DNA of 64,000 nt, from NCBI GenBank assembly GCA_003021725.1, contig PXRA01000110.1, forward strand, positions 1-64,000, given 5' to 3'. Positions within the stretch are counted from its first letter, which is position 1. Each line of letters starts with the position of its first letter. The notes beneath the pieces were generated by a model that was not told the DNA's origin, did no database searches, and was given only the letters and a program-made list of their open reading frames with translations. Positions 53,406 through 63,742 of the stretch are shown here, in pieces. This DNA is from Halobacteriales archaeon QH_8_64_26 (GTDB lineage Archaea > Halobacteriota > Halobacteria > Halobacteriales > Halococcaceae). The translations under genes were made by a program, and so were the position numbers.

Positions 53406-54571
53406 GACTGGGCCTCCTCGAGAACGTGGATGGCCGTACTCGCAGCCGTCCCGCCGGCGTTGTGGGCCACGGCCGTCGGGCTGTCGGCGATCGCGTCGCT
53501 GTGTGGGTGATCGCCGCGAAGCAGTCGGGTCAGGGCGGCGATCTGGTTCGTGCCCGTCGCGCCGACCGGGTGGCCCTTCGCCTTCAACCCGCCCGAAAGG
53601 TTCACCGGGTGCGGGCCCTCCCGCGTCGTTTCCTCCTCGCGGGCGGCGGCGATCCCCTCGCCGGGTTCGTACAGGCCGAGCGCCTCGGTGGCCATCACCT
53701 CCGCGATGGTGAAACAGTCGTGTACTTCGACTACGTCCACGTCCTCGGCGGCGATCCCCGCGTCGTCGTAGGCCTCGGTGGCGGCCTTACGGGCGGCGGG
53801 GGTGCGCGCGAGGAATTCCCGGTCCTGCAGGGCGATCTTATCGCCGCCCTGGCCGGTGCCGGTGATGGCGACCGAGGCATCGAGGCCGTTTGCCTCGGCG
53901 TACTCCTCGCTGACGAGGACCGCCGCGCTCGCCCCGTCGGTCAGCGGACAGGCGTCGTACAGGCCGAGCGGTTCGGCGACCGGCGGCGCGTCCAAGACGT
54001 CCTCGGTGCTTATCTCCCGGCGGTACTGTGCGTACTCGTTCTCAAGCGCGTTGTAGTGGTTCTTGACCGCGATGTGAGCGAGGTCCTCCCGGGACCCGCC
54101 GTACTGCTCGAAGTAGGCTCGGGCCATGAGGGCATAGGCCCCCGGGAACGTCATGCCGGCACTGACCTCATAGAGGTCGTCGGCGGCGAGCGCGAGGGCC
54201 TCGGTCGCGTCCGGGGTGGAGATGTTGGTCATCCGCTCCGCGCCGCCGACGAGCACGACGTCCTGCTCGCCGCTGCGGATGTTCATGACCGCCTCGCGGA
54301 CGGCGGTGGCACTCGACGCACAGGCGCTTTCGAACCGCGTCGCCGGCACGTCGAGGCCGACCGCTTCCGCGACCAGTGGCCCCATATGGCCCTGGTGATC
54401 GCTTATCTCGCCCATGAAGTTACCGTACATGAGGGCTTCGACGTCCTCCCGTTCGATGGCTGCGTCGTCGAGTGCAGCCAACCCGGCCTCCCCGAACAGG
54501 TCACGGCTCGGCCGCTCGGGATGCTGGCCGAAATGCGTGAGACCGATTCCTGCAACGCGAACTCCACTCAT
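53402..54571 (-). CDS. thiolase family protein
   Basis: ORF: FESACASSATAVREAVMNI, HDCFTIAEVMATEALGLYEPGEG, NLSGGLKAKGHPVGATGTNQIAALTRLLRG. Confidence 0.92.
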   Translation of the reverse strand: MSGVRVAGIGLTHFGQHPERPSRDLFGEAGLAALDDAAIEREDVEALMYGNFMGEISDHQGHMGPLVAEAVGLDVPATRFESACASSATAVREAVMNIRSGEQDVVLVGGAERMTNISTPDATEALALAADDLYEVSAGMTFPGAYALMARAYFEQYGGSREDLAHIAVKNHYNALENEYAQYRREISTEDVLDAPPVAEPLGLYDACPLTDGASAAVLVSEEYAEANGLDASVAITGTGQGGDKIALQDREFLARTPAARKAATEAYDDAGIAAEDVDVVEVHDCFTIAEVMATEALGLYEPGEGIAAAREEETTREGPHPVNLSGGLKAKGHPVGATGTNQIAALTRLLRGDHPHSDAIADSPTAVAHNAGGTAASTAIHVLEEAQS

Positions 54572-54852
54572 ATAACCCCCACCGTCCGCCACATCCATAA
54601 AAACCGGCCTCTGGGAGCAACCGACGGTCGTCCCTCGACCGATCGGGACAGGGTCACCTCCGCATCCACCGGGGTCGGGCGGCGGGTCGCCGGCTTTGGC
54701 TGCCCTCCCTGTTCGCCCTGTCGCTCGGCGCGTGCGTGAAGGACCTCGCCGCTGGCGCGGCTATTCCCTCGTGTGGCCCTCATGCTTCGTAGAGTTCAGC
54801 GTGTACGTCACAGAACACGCCGCCAGCATGGCTGTCGTCTGCTTTGTGAAGT

Positions 54853-55632
54853 TTATGCCTCGTATGACTCGGCATGCACTTCACAAAACTCTGGGTCGCG
54901 TAGCTGGGCCTCGATGAGTTCGGGTTGGCGATGAGCGTTGTAGAGCCGACAGCCCTCCGTCTCGCAGAACGCCTCACCGCTCGTCCAGAAGTGGATCGCC
55001 TGCAGGACGTAGCCCTTCAGCGCCTCGGTCGTCCGAGGATCGCCGTCGACGAGGAAGTCGCCCTCGATCTCGCTCTCCAGGACTTCCCGGGGTGGGGCCC
55101 CGCCTGAAAGTACGGCGTGGTGTTGTTGGGCCTGGTAGTACTCCTCGGGTTTCGCGGGCGCTTCGAACAGACCCGGCACCGAGAGAAGCGCGGGCTGGCC
55201 GAGCACGTTCACTCGCTTGTGCCACCGGCCGTCGTGATCGCCCCACGTTCCGAGCGCCCGATCCAGCAGGACGACGTGGAGTTCCTCGCGGGCCTCCCTT
55301 GCGGGGAGGCGGGCGTTGAGCGCGCGCCGAATCGCCAGGCCGTCGTAGAGCACGCCGCCCGCCCGGTCGGGATCGTCGAGCGCGCGCTCCTCGTAGCGAA
55401 CGATCCCGAACATGGTGTTGCCGGTCTCCCGGTCGTAGGGATCGAGCACGCGCGCCCCGGCAAAGGCCTCGGGGAGGGCCTTGTCGCCATAGCGATCGAG
55501 GAACCGATCGCGAACCTCGATCTCGTGATCGACCCGCTCGCGGAGCCAGGTCGCGATTTCCTCGGGATCGACGACGGTCGTCGGCGCGCAGTAGAGTACG
55601 ATACGATCGACCATATCGGCGGGTGATACCAC
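54853..55632 (-). CDS. DUF6775-like putative metallopeptidase
   Basis: ORF: DRIVLYCAPTTVVDPEEIATWLRERVDHEIEV...; Cys/His-rich C-terminus CETEGCRLYNAHRQPELIEAQLRDPEFCEVHAESYEA. Confidence 0.6.
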   Translation of the reverse strand: MVSPADMVDRIVLYCAPTTVVDPEEIATWLRERVDHEIEVRDRFLDRYGDKALPEAFAGARVLDPYDRETGNTMFGIVRYEERALDDPDRAGGVLYDGLAIRRALNARLPAREAREELHVVLLDRALGTWGDHDGRWHKRVNVLGQPALLSVPGLFEAPAKPEEYYQAQQHHAVLSGGAPPREVLESEIEGDFLVDGDPRTTEALKGYVLQAIHFWTSGEAFCETEGCRLYNAHRQPELIEAQLRDPEFCEVHAESYEA

Positions 55633-55725
55633 GCGCTAAAATCCCTTCGGGTGTCGAGGGTGTCCGCTCGAACAGCTTCGTCGATGGGGGTAATCGTTTT
55701 TCCACGCGTCGCCCGAGGTCGTCGT

Positions 55726-56970
55726 ATGGTCGATGCGCGCGAGTACCACGAGCGGACGAACCACGCCCCATAGCGCCTGCGCGAGGACGACTTCCGGGCT
55801 CGATCGAACCAACCGACCCCGGCCCTACAAGATCTGCGAAGAGCTACCACACGTTTCGCCGTCGGGCGCGCTCGCGCCGCCCGAGACGCCCGCGCTCGGG
55901 GTGATCGCCGAGTCGAGCCCCGGTCCCGCTACTGGCGAGGACTCCTCGACCGGCGAGCCGGACCTCTATACGCTCTGTCACTATGCCGCGGGCGTCACAA
56001 AGGAACTCGAGATGGGCGGCCGGGAGATGCGCTTTCGAGTCGCGTCGTGTACGGGCAAACTCTATCACGTCGACCTGTATGCCGTCACCGGCGATCGTGG
56101 GGCGCTCGACGCGGGTGTCTACCGCTTCGACCCCCACACCGACGGGCTCGACGTACTGCGGGCGGGCGACTACTGGGGAGTGCTCGCCGAGGCGGCGGGC
56201 AGCGAGACGGGAATCGCCGACGCGCCGGTGACGATCGTTCTTATCTCCGAGTGGTGGCGCAGCGCCTGGAAGTACCGCGATCGGACCTACCGGCACGCCT
56301 TCTGGGATTCCGGTACGATACTCGCGAACCTGCTTGCGGTCGCTCACGGGCCGGCCGGTGCGGGGCAGTCTGTGCGGGCTTCGCGGACGAACCGGTCGCA
56401 GCGCTTCTCGGCGTCGATCCGACAAAGGAAGCACCGCTGGAGCTCGTCCCGATCGGGGGCGGCGATCCCGCACCCGACGCTCGTGAGGTCGAACCAATCG
56501 AACCCATCGATCCCGCGGAGACTCCCCTCTCGGAACGCGTCGTCGAGTACCCGCTCGTCCCCGACGCGTGAGACCAGAGCACCCTCGCGGACGGCGCGGC
56601 TGCCCGCGAGTGGCGCGAGCGGGCCGACGGCGACGGGTCGTTCGGCGGCCGGAGTTCCGGCGACACCGATCGCGAGACGGCCGGCCACCTCGCGCTCGAT
56701 CAGTCGGTGGTGGGCGACGCCGCGGCGAACGTCTACGTCCTGGCGGACGTAGACAGTATCGTCGACCGCCTCGGCAACCGGGGGTATCGGCTGGCACAGC
56801 TACTGGGCGGGATCGCGCTCGGCCGGCTCTATCTCGCGACCTACGCCCACCTCGGGCCCGGCGGCCGTGGCTTTACCTTCTACGACGGGTTGGTGAGCGA
56901 ACATCTCTCGCCGCGAGCGGCGGCCCAGGAACCGATAAGGCTGTTCGCGTTCGGGAACGCCGAGGAGTGA
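55726..56970 (+). pseudogene. SagB-type nitroreductase family remnant
   Basis: MVDAREYHERTNHAP*RLREDDFR / LDRTNRPRPYKICEELPHVSPSG...DLYTLCHYAAGVTKELEMGGREMRFRVASCTGKLYHVDLYAVTGD... / AGFADEPVAALLGVDPTKEAPLELVPIGGGDP...VPDA*DQSTLADGAA...DQSVVGDAAANVYVLADVDSIVDRLGNRGYRLAQLLGGIALGRLYLATYAHL. Two in-frame stops, two frame changes, an apparent internal deletion. Confidence 0.8.
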
Positions 56971-57035
56971 GTCGATAGTCCGATCGAGGCGAGTCGACTA
57001 TCGGTCACGTCAGGTCCTCGTCCTCGCCGCCGACG

Positions 57036-57842
57036 TCAGTCGTCCAGTTCCGTCTCGACGACCGGTAGTTCCGCGAGTTCGGGGTGGTCGTGGAGGGTCG
57101 TCGACGCCTCTCGGTACTCGGCGTACACCTCCTCGGCCCACTCGCGGGCGGCGGGCGAACCGGTGTCGATGTACGTCTGTAACAGACCGGTGTCGGCGTC
57201 GTAGATCCCGACGCCGATCCGATCGTCACAGAGGGTAAGCCCGAACGGCAGGTCGTCGTGGGTGCGGAGGGTGAGGTTACCGGTCGCGAAGGCCTCGCGC
57301 GCCCGCTTCGGGTTGGACTCGAGGAGGGACGCGACGACGTCGGGAAGCAACACCGCGTCGGTCACCATCCCATCGACGATGCGTGCGTGGAGCGCGTCGA
57401 GGTGGAGGGGGTTGATCGCGGCCGGGTCGATGCCACGGAGGCGGTCAGTGTCCTCTAGCAGCGACATGAACCGGCGCACCCCGCTGTAGGGATCGCCCGG
57501 TTCGGCGGTCGTGACGACCGCGTCGGCGAACGCCTCGCGGACGAACGCCGGATCACAGTCCGGCACGACCCCGAACAGCGGCTCGATCCGCCGTGCCGTT
57601 CGGACCGTTTGCCGAAACTCGATGACGCTCTGGGCGATGAGGTCCCCCAGCGGCGTCAACGCCAGTTGTCCCTCCGACCGCTCGACGAGCCCTCGGTCCT
57701 CGAACGAGCGAGTAACCCGGTGGATCGTCGGTCGGGACACCTCCAGGCGCTCCTGCAGCCGTCGGCGATCGAGGGGCTCCTCGCGCAGCGCCGCGAGCGC
57801 TGAGGCCCGTCTAGCGAGTTCGACCAGCTCGTCGGACGACAT
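57036..57842 (-). CDS. wHTH transcriptional regulator with FilR1-type C-terminal domain
   Basis: ORF from MSSDELVELARRASALAALREEPLDRRRLQERLEVSRPTIHRVTRSFEDRGLV; C-terminal DLPFGLTLCDDRIGVGIYDADTGLLQTYIDTGSPAAREWAEEVYAEYR. Confidence 0.85.
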   Translation of the reverse strand: MSSDELVELARRASALAALREEPLDRRRLQERLEVSRPTIHRVTRSFEDRGLVERSEGQLALTPLGDLIAQSVIEFRQTVRTARRIEPLFGVVPDCDPAFVREAFADAVVTTAEPGDPYSGVRRFMSLLEDTDRLRGIDPAAINPLHLDALHARIVDGMVTDAVLLPDVVASLLESNPKRAREAFATGNLTLRTHDDLPFGLTLCDDRIGVGIYDADTGLLQTYIDTGSPAAREWAEEVYAEYREASTTLHDHPELAELPVVETELDD

Positions 57843-58172
57843 TCGGTTCAACGTACGTGGTAACAACAATTAAAACCTCCTCCGGACCCGCGATCGCGGA
57901 TCGCCCCTGGGGTCGGCTGACGCTCGACTTGCCGAGAAGCGCCGTGCCGAACGGCCCGGTGTGGCACCGGGACCTATCCCGGCGGCTCGACGGCTCGGAA
58001 CTCGCCGTCGCGGGTGGTCGTTCCGGTCCTGAACCGCGTTCAGGTCCTGAACTACGTTCACTCGGTCATTATAATCGATTATAGTTCCGATGTACTAGCG
58101 TCGGAGCGGGTCGGCTCATGCAGGGCAGGCCGTGGGCGCGAGGCGTGCGGTCTCCGACGACGGAGGAAACCA

Positions 58173-58610
58173 ATGGCAAGCAACACGCGAGACATCGACG
58201 CCGGGGACGAGTCGCCCATCCCCTCCCGGGAGACGGAATCGGGGTTGGACGAGAACGTGGCGGGGGCGCTATCGTACCTGTTCGGGTTCGTGACGGGGTT
58301 GATCTTCTACCTGATCGAGGAGGACAACCCCTACGTACGGTTCCACGCGGCCCAGAGCATGGTGGCTACGGGACTGTTGTTCGTGGCGTACGTGGGACTG
58401 AGCATCGTCGGGACGGTCGTTTCGACCGTCCTGTTTTCGAGCACGAGTACGTTCTTCGTCGGGAGCATCCTCTCGCTCGTGCTCGGGTTGATCTGGCTGG
58501 TGGTCGCGCTCGGTACGTTCGCGATCTGGGTCTACCTGATGGTGCGGGCCTACCAGGGCGAGACCCCACGGGTCCCGATCGCGGCGGGCATCGCCGACAA
58601 ACTGGTCTGA
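58173..58610 (+). CDS. DUF4870-like membrane protein
   Basis: ORF: ENVAGALSYLFGFVTGLIFYLIEEDNPYVRFHAAQSMVATGLLFV... Confidence 0.85.
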   Translation: MASNTRDIDAGDESPIPSRETESGLDENVAGALSYLFGFVTGLIFYLIEEDNPYVRFHAAQSMVATGLLFVAYVGLSIVGTVVSTVLFSSTSTFFVGSILSLVLGLIWLVVALGTFAIWVYLMVRAYQGETPRVPIAAGIADKLV

Positions 58611-58628
58611 GGGTAAGAGGACGGACCG

Positions 58629-59279
58629 ATGACGAACGGACCCCACCCATCGGGGAGGGCCGCCCGGTACGCACGCTCGACGCCCGGGACCGCCCGCGGC
58701 ACGCCCGAGGCCGCCCGCTCCCTGCTCGAAACCGACGGCGGGCGCTCGGGGGATGGCGAGCACGCGGGGGAGAGCGACCGGCCTCGGGGCGCGGAGCGGG
58801 CCGACGGCAGGGCGGCGGCAAAGGACACGGAGCTGGCGACCTACACCGACGAGGAGCACGGCTACAGACTCGAGTACCCCGCCAACTGGTCAGTCGAGGC
58901 CGACGCGGGCGGGGCGACGACCTTCCGGGACGTGGCTTCGAGAACCGGCGCGGTCGTAGTCGTCGAGAGCGTCGACGGCGACCTGGCGACCTACGTCGAG
59001 GCCTTCCGGGCGACCCTCGCTGCCGACGACCACGTCCACGACCTCGAACGGCTGGATCGACGGACGGTGATGCTTCCGGGCGGCCACCGAGGACGGGTCG
59101 TCGAGTGCGCGTACGTCGGCGACGAACCCGACGAGCGCTGGCGACTGACCTATCTCTTCGTCGTCACCGGGACGACTGGTTATACCGTCGGCGTCGACTG
59201 GGCTGCCGACACCGACTGCGAGGCGGTGGCGCGAACCGTCGTCGAGTCGTTCGCGCTCGCGGCGAAGGACACGGCGTGA
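58629..59279 (+). CDS. PsbP-like fold hypothetical protein
   Basis: ORF: YTDEEHGYRLEYPANWSVEADAGGATTFRDVASRTGAVVVVESVDGDLATYVEAFRATL. Confidence 0.6.
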   Translation: MTNGPHPSGRAARYARSTPGTARGTPEAARSLLETDGGRSGDGEHAGESDRPRGAERADGRAAAKDTELATYTDEEHGYRLEYPANWSVEADAGGATTFRDVASRTGAVVVVESVDGDLATYVEAFRATLAADDHVHDLERLDRRTVMLPGGHRGRVVECAYVGDEPDERWRLTYLFVVTGTTGYTVGVDWAADTDCEAVARTVVESFALAAKDTA

Positions 59280-59377
59280 TCGAGGACGACACCCGAAACC
59301 ATGACGGAACACCGAGGAACTGGCGCGAACGAACCGAGCGGCGGATCGAACCGAAACGAACCGACGAGGGCGTGGCC

Positions 59378-60193
59378 ATGAGGCGACACGCTATGCTTAC
59401 GGCAGTGCTGTGTGTGACCGTCGTGCTCGCCGGCTGTGCCGGCTTCGGCGGCGGGAGTGATGGTAGCAGCGGAGACGGCACCACGGCCACGGCCTCGGCG
59501 ACGGACGCAGCCGGGACGACGGCCGTGCCGACGGACACCGCGACGCCCGAAGGCGAGGGAACGACCACAGCCGACCCCACGACCGCCGAGACGACCGACG
59601 CGGCGACCACCGGCGGGGCGGCGGCCACCACGACCGGGAGTTCGGCGGGAGCGAACGCATCCGAGCGGCCGACGTACGCCTTCTTCGAGTTCCAGCAGCC
59701 GGGCACCTACACCTACGAGGTAACGATGGCGGGATCCGGTGGCCAGGAGCGAACCGGCGAGTACGTCATCGACGTCCTGAAAGCCGCCGACGACCAGTAC
59801 GAACTACAGGTATCGCTCACGATGGGTGGCATGTCCTCCGAACGGACGTTTTCGGGCACCCGCGCGGAGGTCCAACGACAGATGCTGAGCAGTAGGGTCG
59901 GTGGGATGCTCGCGCCCCTCACGACGATGAGGGGGTTCTACGGGGGGCGAGCGCTCCAGGTCGGCCGGAGCTGGTCGTACTCGACCGAGCAGGGAACCGC
60001 GAGCTTCGAGGTCACGGGTACCGAGTCGTACGCCGGCGTCGACTGCTTCGTCTCGGAGGCCAGCGCGAACGGCACCGTCGTCCACGAGGCGTGCGTCTCG
60101 CCCGACAGGGGGCTGGCTCCCTACGTCGCCTACTACGACGAGAGCGGCGAACTCACCTACGAGATGACGCTGGTCGACTACGAGGCGGGGTAA
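59378..60193 (+). CDS. secreted lipoprotein, unknown function
   Basis: ORF from MRRHAMLTAVLCVTVVLAGCAGFGGG (lipobox), Thr-rich linker, folded C-terminal domain. Confidence 0.75.
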   Translation: MRRHAMLTAVLCVTVVLAGCAGFGGGSDGSSGDGTTATASATDAAGTTAVPTDTATPEGEGTTTADPTTAETTDAATTGGAAATTTGSSAGANASERPTYAFFEFQQPGTYTYEVTMAGSGGQERTGEYVIDVLKAADDQYELQVSLTMGGMSSERTFSGTRAEVQRQMLSSRVGGMLAPLTTMRGFYGGRALQVGRSWSYSTEQGTASFEVTGTESYAGVDCFVSEASANGTVVHEACVSPDRGLAPYVAYYDESGELTYEMTLVDYEAG

Positions 60194-60596
60194 GTAGATC
60201 CGCGCTCGACAGGGCGTCACCGCTCGCGAACGAACTCGCCCTCCGGGGCGGCTCGGGAACGAGCGAGAGACGTGATCATCAGCGGCGGAAACGCTCGCCC
60301 ACCGGCGAGGCGGCTTTCGGCGGCGTTACACGGGTGACCTGTCGAACGCCGACCGGCCGGTATCGACCGGCGAGTAGTACGCGAACGACACCTAGCTTGG
60401 CTAGACAGTCGATAGACTCCGGCCGACCAAGGGACGACCCGAGACCGGGGGCGAGCAGACGGTAGCCTCCCTGGGAGACTGTCACGGGACTACGCACGCT
60501 CGAACAGTATCGATACCCGACTCACGGTAGCGGGAGCGAAAGGCCGACTCAACGTCGTTTCGTACTGAGACGATCCTCCCGTCGACTACCGTCCGG

Positions 60597-62552
60597 CTAG
60601 TAGCCCAGCGCACGCGGCAGCCAGAGGGCCAGATCGGGAACGAGGATGATCGAGACGAGGACTGTGGCTTCGACCAGGAAGAAGTAGACGAGGTTCTTCG
60701 CGATCGTTTCGATCTCCGTGCCCGCGATCGGTGCCGCGACGAACAGCGTCACGCCAAGCGGCGGGGTGATCATTCCCATCGCGAGCGTCATGATCATAAC
60801 GACGCCGAAACGGAGGGGATCGACGCCGACCTGTGCGACCAGCGGGGCGAAGACGGGGGCCCACAGGAGGATGTTCGCGATCGCCTCGATGAACAGCGCG
60901 AGCATCGAGAGGAGTGCGACGATGACTATCACGAGGAAGATCCCTTGATCGGTCAGACCCAGTAGGATGTCGGCGATCTGCTGGGGAACGGATTTGAGCG
61001 CCATGACCTGGGTGATCGGCGCGGCTGCACCGATGATAAAGAGGGTGACGCCGGACATCGTGACAGCGGTGTAGGAGGCGTCGATGAAATCGCTGACGGA
61101 GATCTCCTGGTAGACGAACGCGCCGATCGCAAAGGAGTAAATAACGGCCACCCCGCCAGCCTCCGTCGCGGTGAACACCCCAGAAAGGATCCCGCCGATG
61201 ATGATCACCGGCATCACTAACGCCAGGAGGGCGTCCTTGACGGTCCCGGCTGCCTCGCTCGCGCTGGGTCGGTCGCGCTGTTCGACGTCCGGGTATTTCT
61301 CCCAGTCGGTCCGGTAGCCGATGATGTACGTCGCTACTACGAGCCCGAGGCCGAACAGGATCCCGGGGACGACCCCGGCCATGAAGAGCGCGCCGATCCC
61401 CACCGACGGGACGGCGATCGCATAGATAATCATGATGATGCTCGGCGGGATGATCGGCCCGATGACCGACGAGGAGCACGTGATCGCACACGTATAGCCG
61501 GTGTCGTAGCCCTCGTCTTGCATCGCTGGAATGAGGATGCTACCGACGGAGGCGGTATCCGCGACCGCCGAGCCCGAGATACCGGCAAAGAGCATGCTCG
61601 TGACTACGTTGACGTGTGAAAGCCCCGCGCGCATGCGCCCGACGAGCAGGTTCGCGAAGTCGATGATCCGAGTCGTGAGACCGGCGACGGTCATGAGACG
61701 ACCGGCGTAGATGAACAGGGGAATCGCGAGGATCGAAAAGCCGCTGATCGCCTGTCCCATCTGCTGGACCACTATCACCGGCTGCAGGATATCGAGCGTG
61801 TTCGGGAAAACAAGGAGAAACAGTAGCGTGCTGAGCGTCATCGCGAACGCGACGGGCGTGTTGAGGACGATCAGCCCGATCAGAATGGCGAAGATCGCCA
61901 CGGTCTCCAAGATATCCCCACCCTGAAACGATAGCGGCAAGAGGACTATTACCGCCAATAGCGAGGCGGACGTCACCAGTGCCCCGACCGCGAAGTAACT
62001 GTCGTCCTCGAACCCTTCGATCACCGTCTCTATGATCCGTCGTCCGGCCTCGAAGACGAGATAGAAGCCGCCGAGCGCCAGCGGGATACGGGTCCAGAAC
62101 AGCGAGATGGAGGTGATGCCGAGGACCTCGTAGACGGTCTGACTGCCCGCCTGTGATAGTGCCAGGTCACTCCCCCACCGGAGCATCGCAAGCCCCAGTA
62201 CGATCACCAGACAGTTGATAAGAATCGTGACACCACGAGCGATCTTCGGCGGCAGTTTCTGATGGACGTACCGAACGCTGACGTGGTCGCCGACGTAGTA
62301 CGCGACGGCACCGCCGACGTAGGTAACCCAGATGTTCAGTATGATCGAGGTGCCACTCGGCCAGGAGAGCGAATTGCTGAGAACGTATCGGAAGAAGACG
62401 TTGACGTTGATGAATATCGTTATCCCGACCAGTGCAGCGATCGAGATCCACTTCAGCACGGATCGGAGCGTCCACTCGACCCGTTCGAGCATCGGTTCGA
62501 CTCGTTCGAGCCCGTTTCGAACGGTGTCTCCGGTGCGTGTAATCGTACTCAT
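60597..62552 (-). CDS. TRAP transporter fused permease (DctQ+DctM)
   Basis: 651-aa ORF: 4-TM DctQ-like N-terminus (VNVFFRYVLSNSLSWPSGTSIILNIWVTYVGGAVAY) then DctM (IPLFIYAGRLM, SGSAVADTASVGSILIPAM, CSSSVIGPIIPPSIIMIIYA). Confidence 0.92.
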   Translation of the reverse strand: MSTITRTGDTVRNGLERVEPMLERVEWTLRSVLKWISIAALVGITIFINVNVFFRYVLSNSLSWPSGTSIILNIWVTYVGGAVAYYVGDHVSVRYVHQKLPPKIARGVTILINCLVIVLGLAMLRWGSDLALSQAGSQTVYEVLGITSISLFWTRIPLALGGFYLVFEAGRRIIETVIEGFEDDSYFAVGALVTSASLLAVIVLLPLSFQGGDILETVAIFAILIGLIVLNTPVAFAMTLSTLLFLLVFPNTLDILQPVIVVQQMGQAISGFSILAIPLFIYAGRLMTVAGLTTRIIDFANLLVGRMRAGLSHVNVVTSMLFAGISGSAVADTASVGSILIPAMQDEGYDTGYTCAITCSSSVIGPIIPPSIIMIIYAIAVPSVGIGALFMAGVVPGILFGLGLVVATYIIGYRTDWEKYPDVEQRDRPSASEAAGTVKDALLALVMPVIIIGGILSGVFTATEAGGVAVIYSFAIGAFVYQEISVSDFIDASYTAVTMSGVTLFIIGAAAPITQVMALKSVPQQIADILLGLTDQGIFLVIVIVALLSMLALFIEAIANILLWAPVFAPLVAQVGVDPLRFGVVMIMTLAMGMITPPLGVTLFVAAPIAGTEIETIAKNLVYFFLVEATVLVSIILVPDLALWLPRALGY

Positions 62553-62607
62553 AACGAGAGGTTCGTATGTGGTCTATGTACTCTAGGCCGAGCTGCCGAC
62601 GTCCCTC

Positions 62608-63742
62608 TCAGGAGATCCGTCCCGGCGGGTCGTACGACTGGAACTCCGCCGCTTTCCTGACGAATTCCGGTTCGACGCCCGGTTCCCCGAGCCATTGCTC
62701 GTAGACCGGCGCGGCGGCTTGCCGCCACTCTTTCATCTCGCTTTCCGTGGGTTGGTAGATCTGAATGTCCGAGTTCTCCTCCTTGATCAGCCTCTTGCCC
62801 TTGTTTCCCTGCTCGATGTCCAGTTCGATCTGCCTCGAAGTGACTTCCTCGATCGATCTATCGAGGATGTCCTGGAGATCCTCTGAAAGCCCCTCGTAGG
62901 AACCCTGATTGATCTGTACGACGGCGGGGCTGTCCTGGGTCGCCGTCTCGACGGTGTATTCGATCTGGTTGAACATCCCCGAGTCGTACAGCCACCAGTA
63001 GTGGATGTGTATTCCATCGACGACACCCTGTTTCATCGCCGATACCGTCTCGCTCCACGCGACGGGACTCGGACTGAACCCCCACTGGTCGACGGTCGCT
63101 TTCTCGATCGGCGATTCGGTGACGCGCATCTTCTGCCCGCTGGATCCGCTCGGTACCGTGAAGCCCGCCTTCGAGGTGGCATGGAGGTGGCGCATGCTCC
63201 CGCCGTTGCTTCCCCAGTAGGCCTTCATGAGGACGTTGGTGAGGTTCTTCCTCGCCTCCTCGTTGATCCGGCTAACCACGTCGGATTGGTTGAAGAAATC
63301 GTACATCGACCGGTGTTCCTGCCAGAGACAGGGAAGCTGGCAGAACAGCCACGCCGAGGTTATCCCGGCGAGGTTATTGACAGCCGATAGCCTCATGTCC
63401 AGAGTGCCTTGCTGGACGGATTTCGTTATCTCGGGCGGTCCGCCGGCTTTCTGACAGCAGATCACGTCCAACTGTAACCGGCCGTTGGAGTTCTCATCGA
63501 CCGTCTCCGCGAGCAGTTCCGCTCCCTTGTAGTGGGCGCTTTGCTGGTTGCCCGAGATCGCGAACTTGAGCGTGGCGCTCTCGCCGCCACCGCCCGACCC
63601 GTTACCGCTTCCCCCGCCACCGCCGCCGCTCCCTCCGAGCCCAACACATCCTGCGAGGCCCGCGAGGCCGAGACCCCCTTGCACCGGCGATTCCTTTCAA
63701 CGCCTCCCGTCGACTCGACGTCTCGTCGTGACGATGTTTCAT
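62608..63742 (-). CDS. TRAP transporter substrate-binding protein DctP, Tat leader out of frame with mature ORF
   Basis: Mature ORF from GTG 63684: MQGGLGLAGLAGCVGLGG...LKFAISGNQQSAHYKGAELLAETVDENSNGRLQLDVICC. Upstream ATG 63742 reads MKHRHDETSSRREALKGIAGA in another frame. Confidence 0.8.

Noticed and set aside
53426-54739. 437-aa + strand ORF opposite the thiolase
   Set aside because: Antisense artefact; thiolase motifs on the minus strand are unambiguous.
58118-59377. 5' portion of the long + strand ORF 58118-60193 as a coding region
   Set aside because: Its Arg/Gly/Pro-rich translation is an out-of-frame reading over the DUF4870-like and PsbP-like genes. The plausible lipoprotein starts at 59378.
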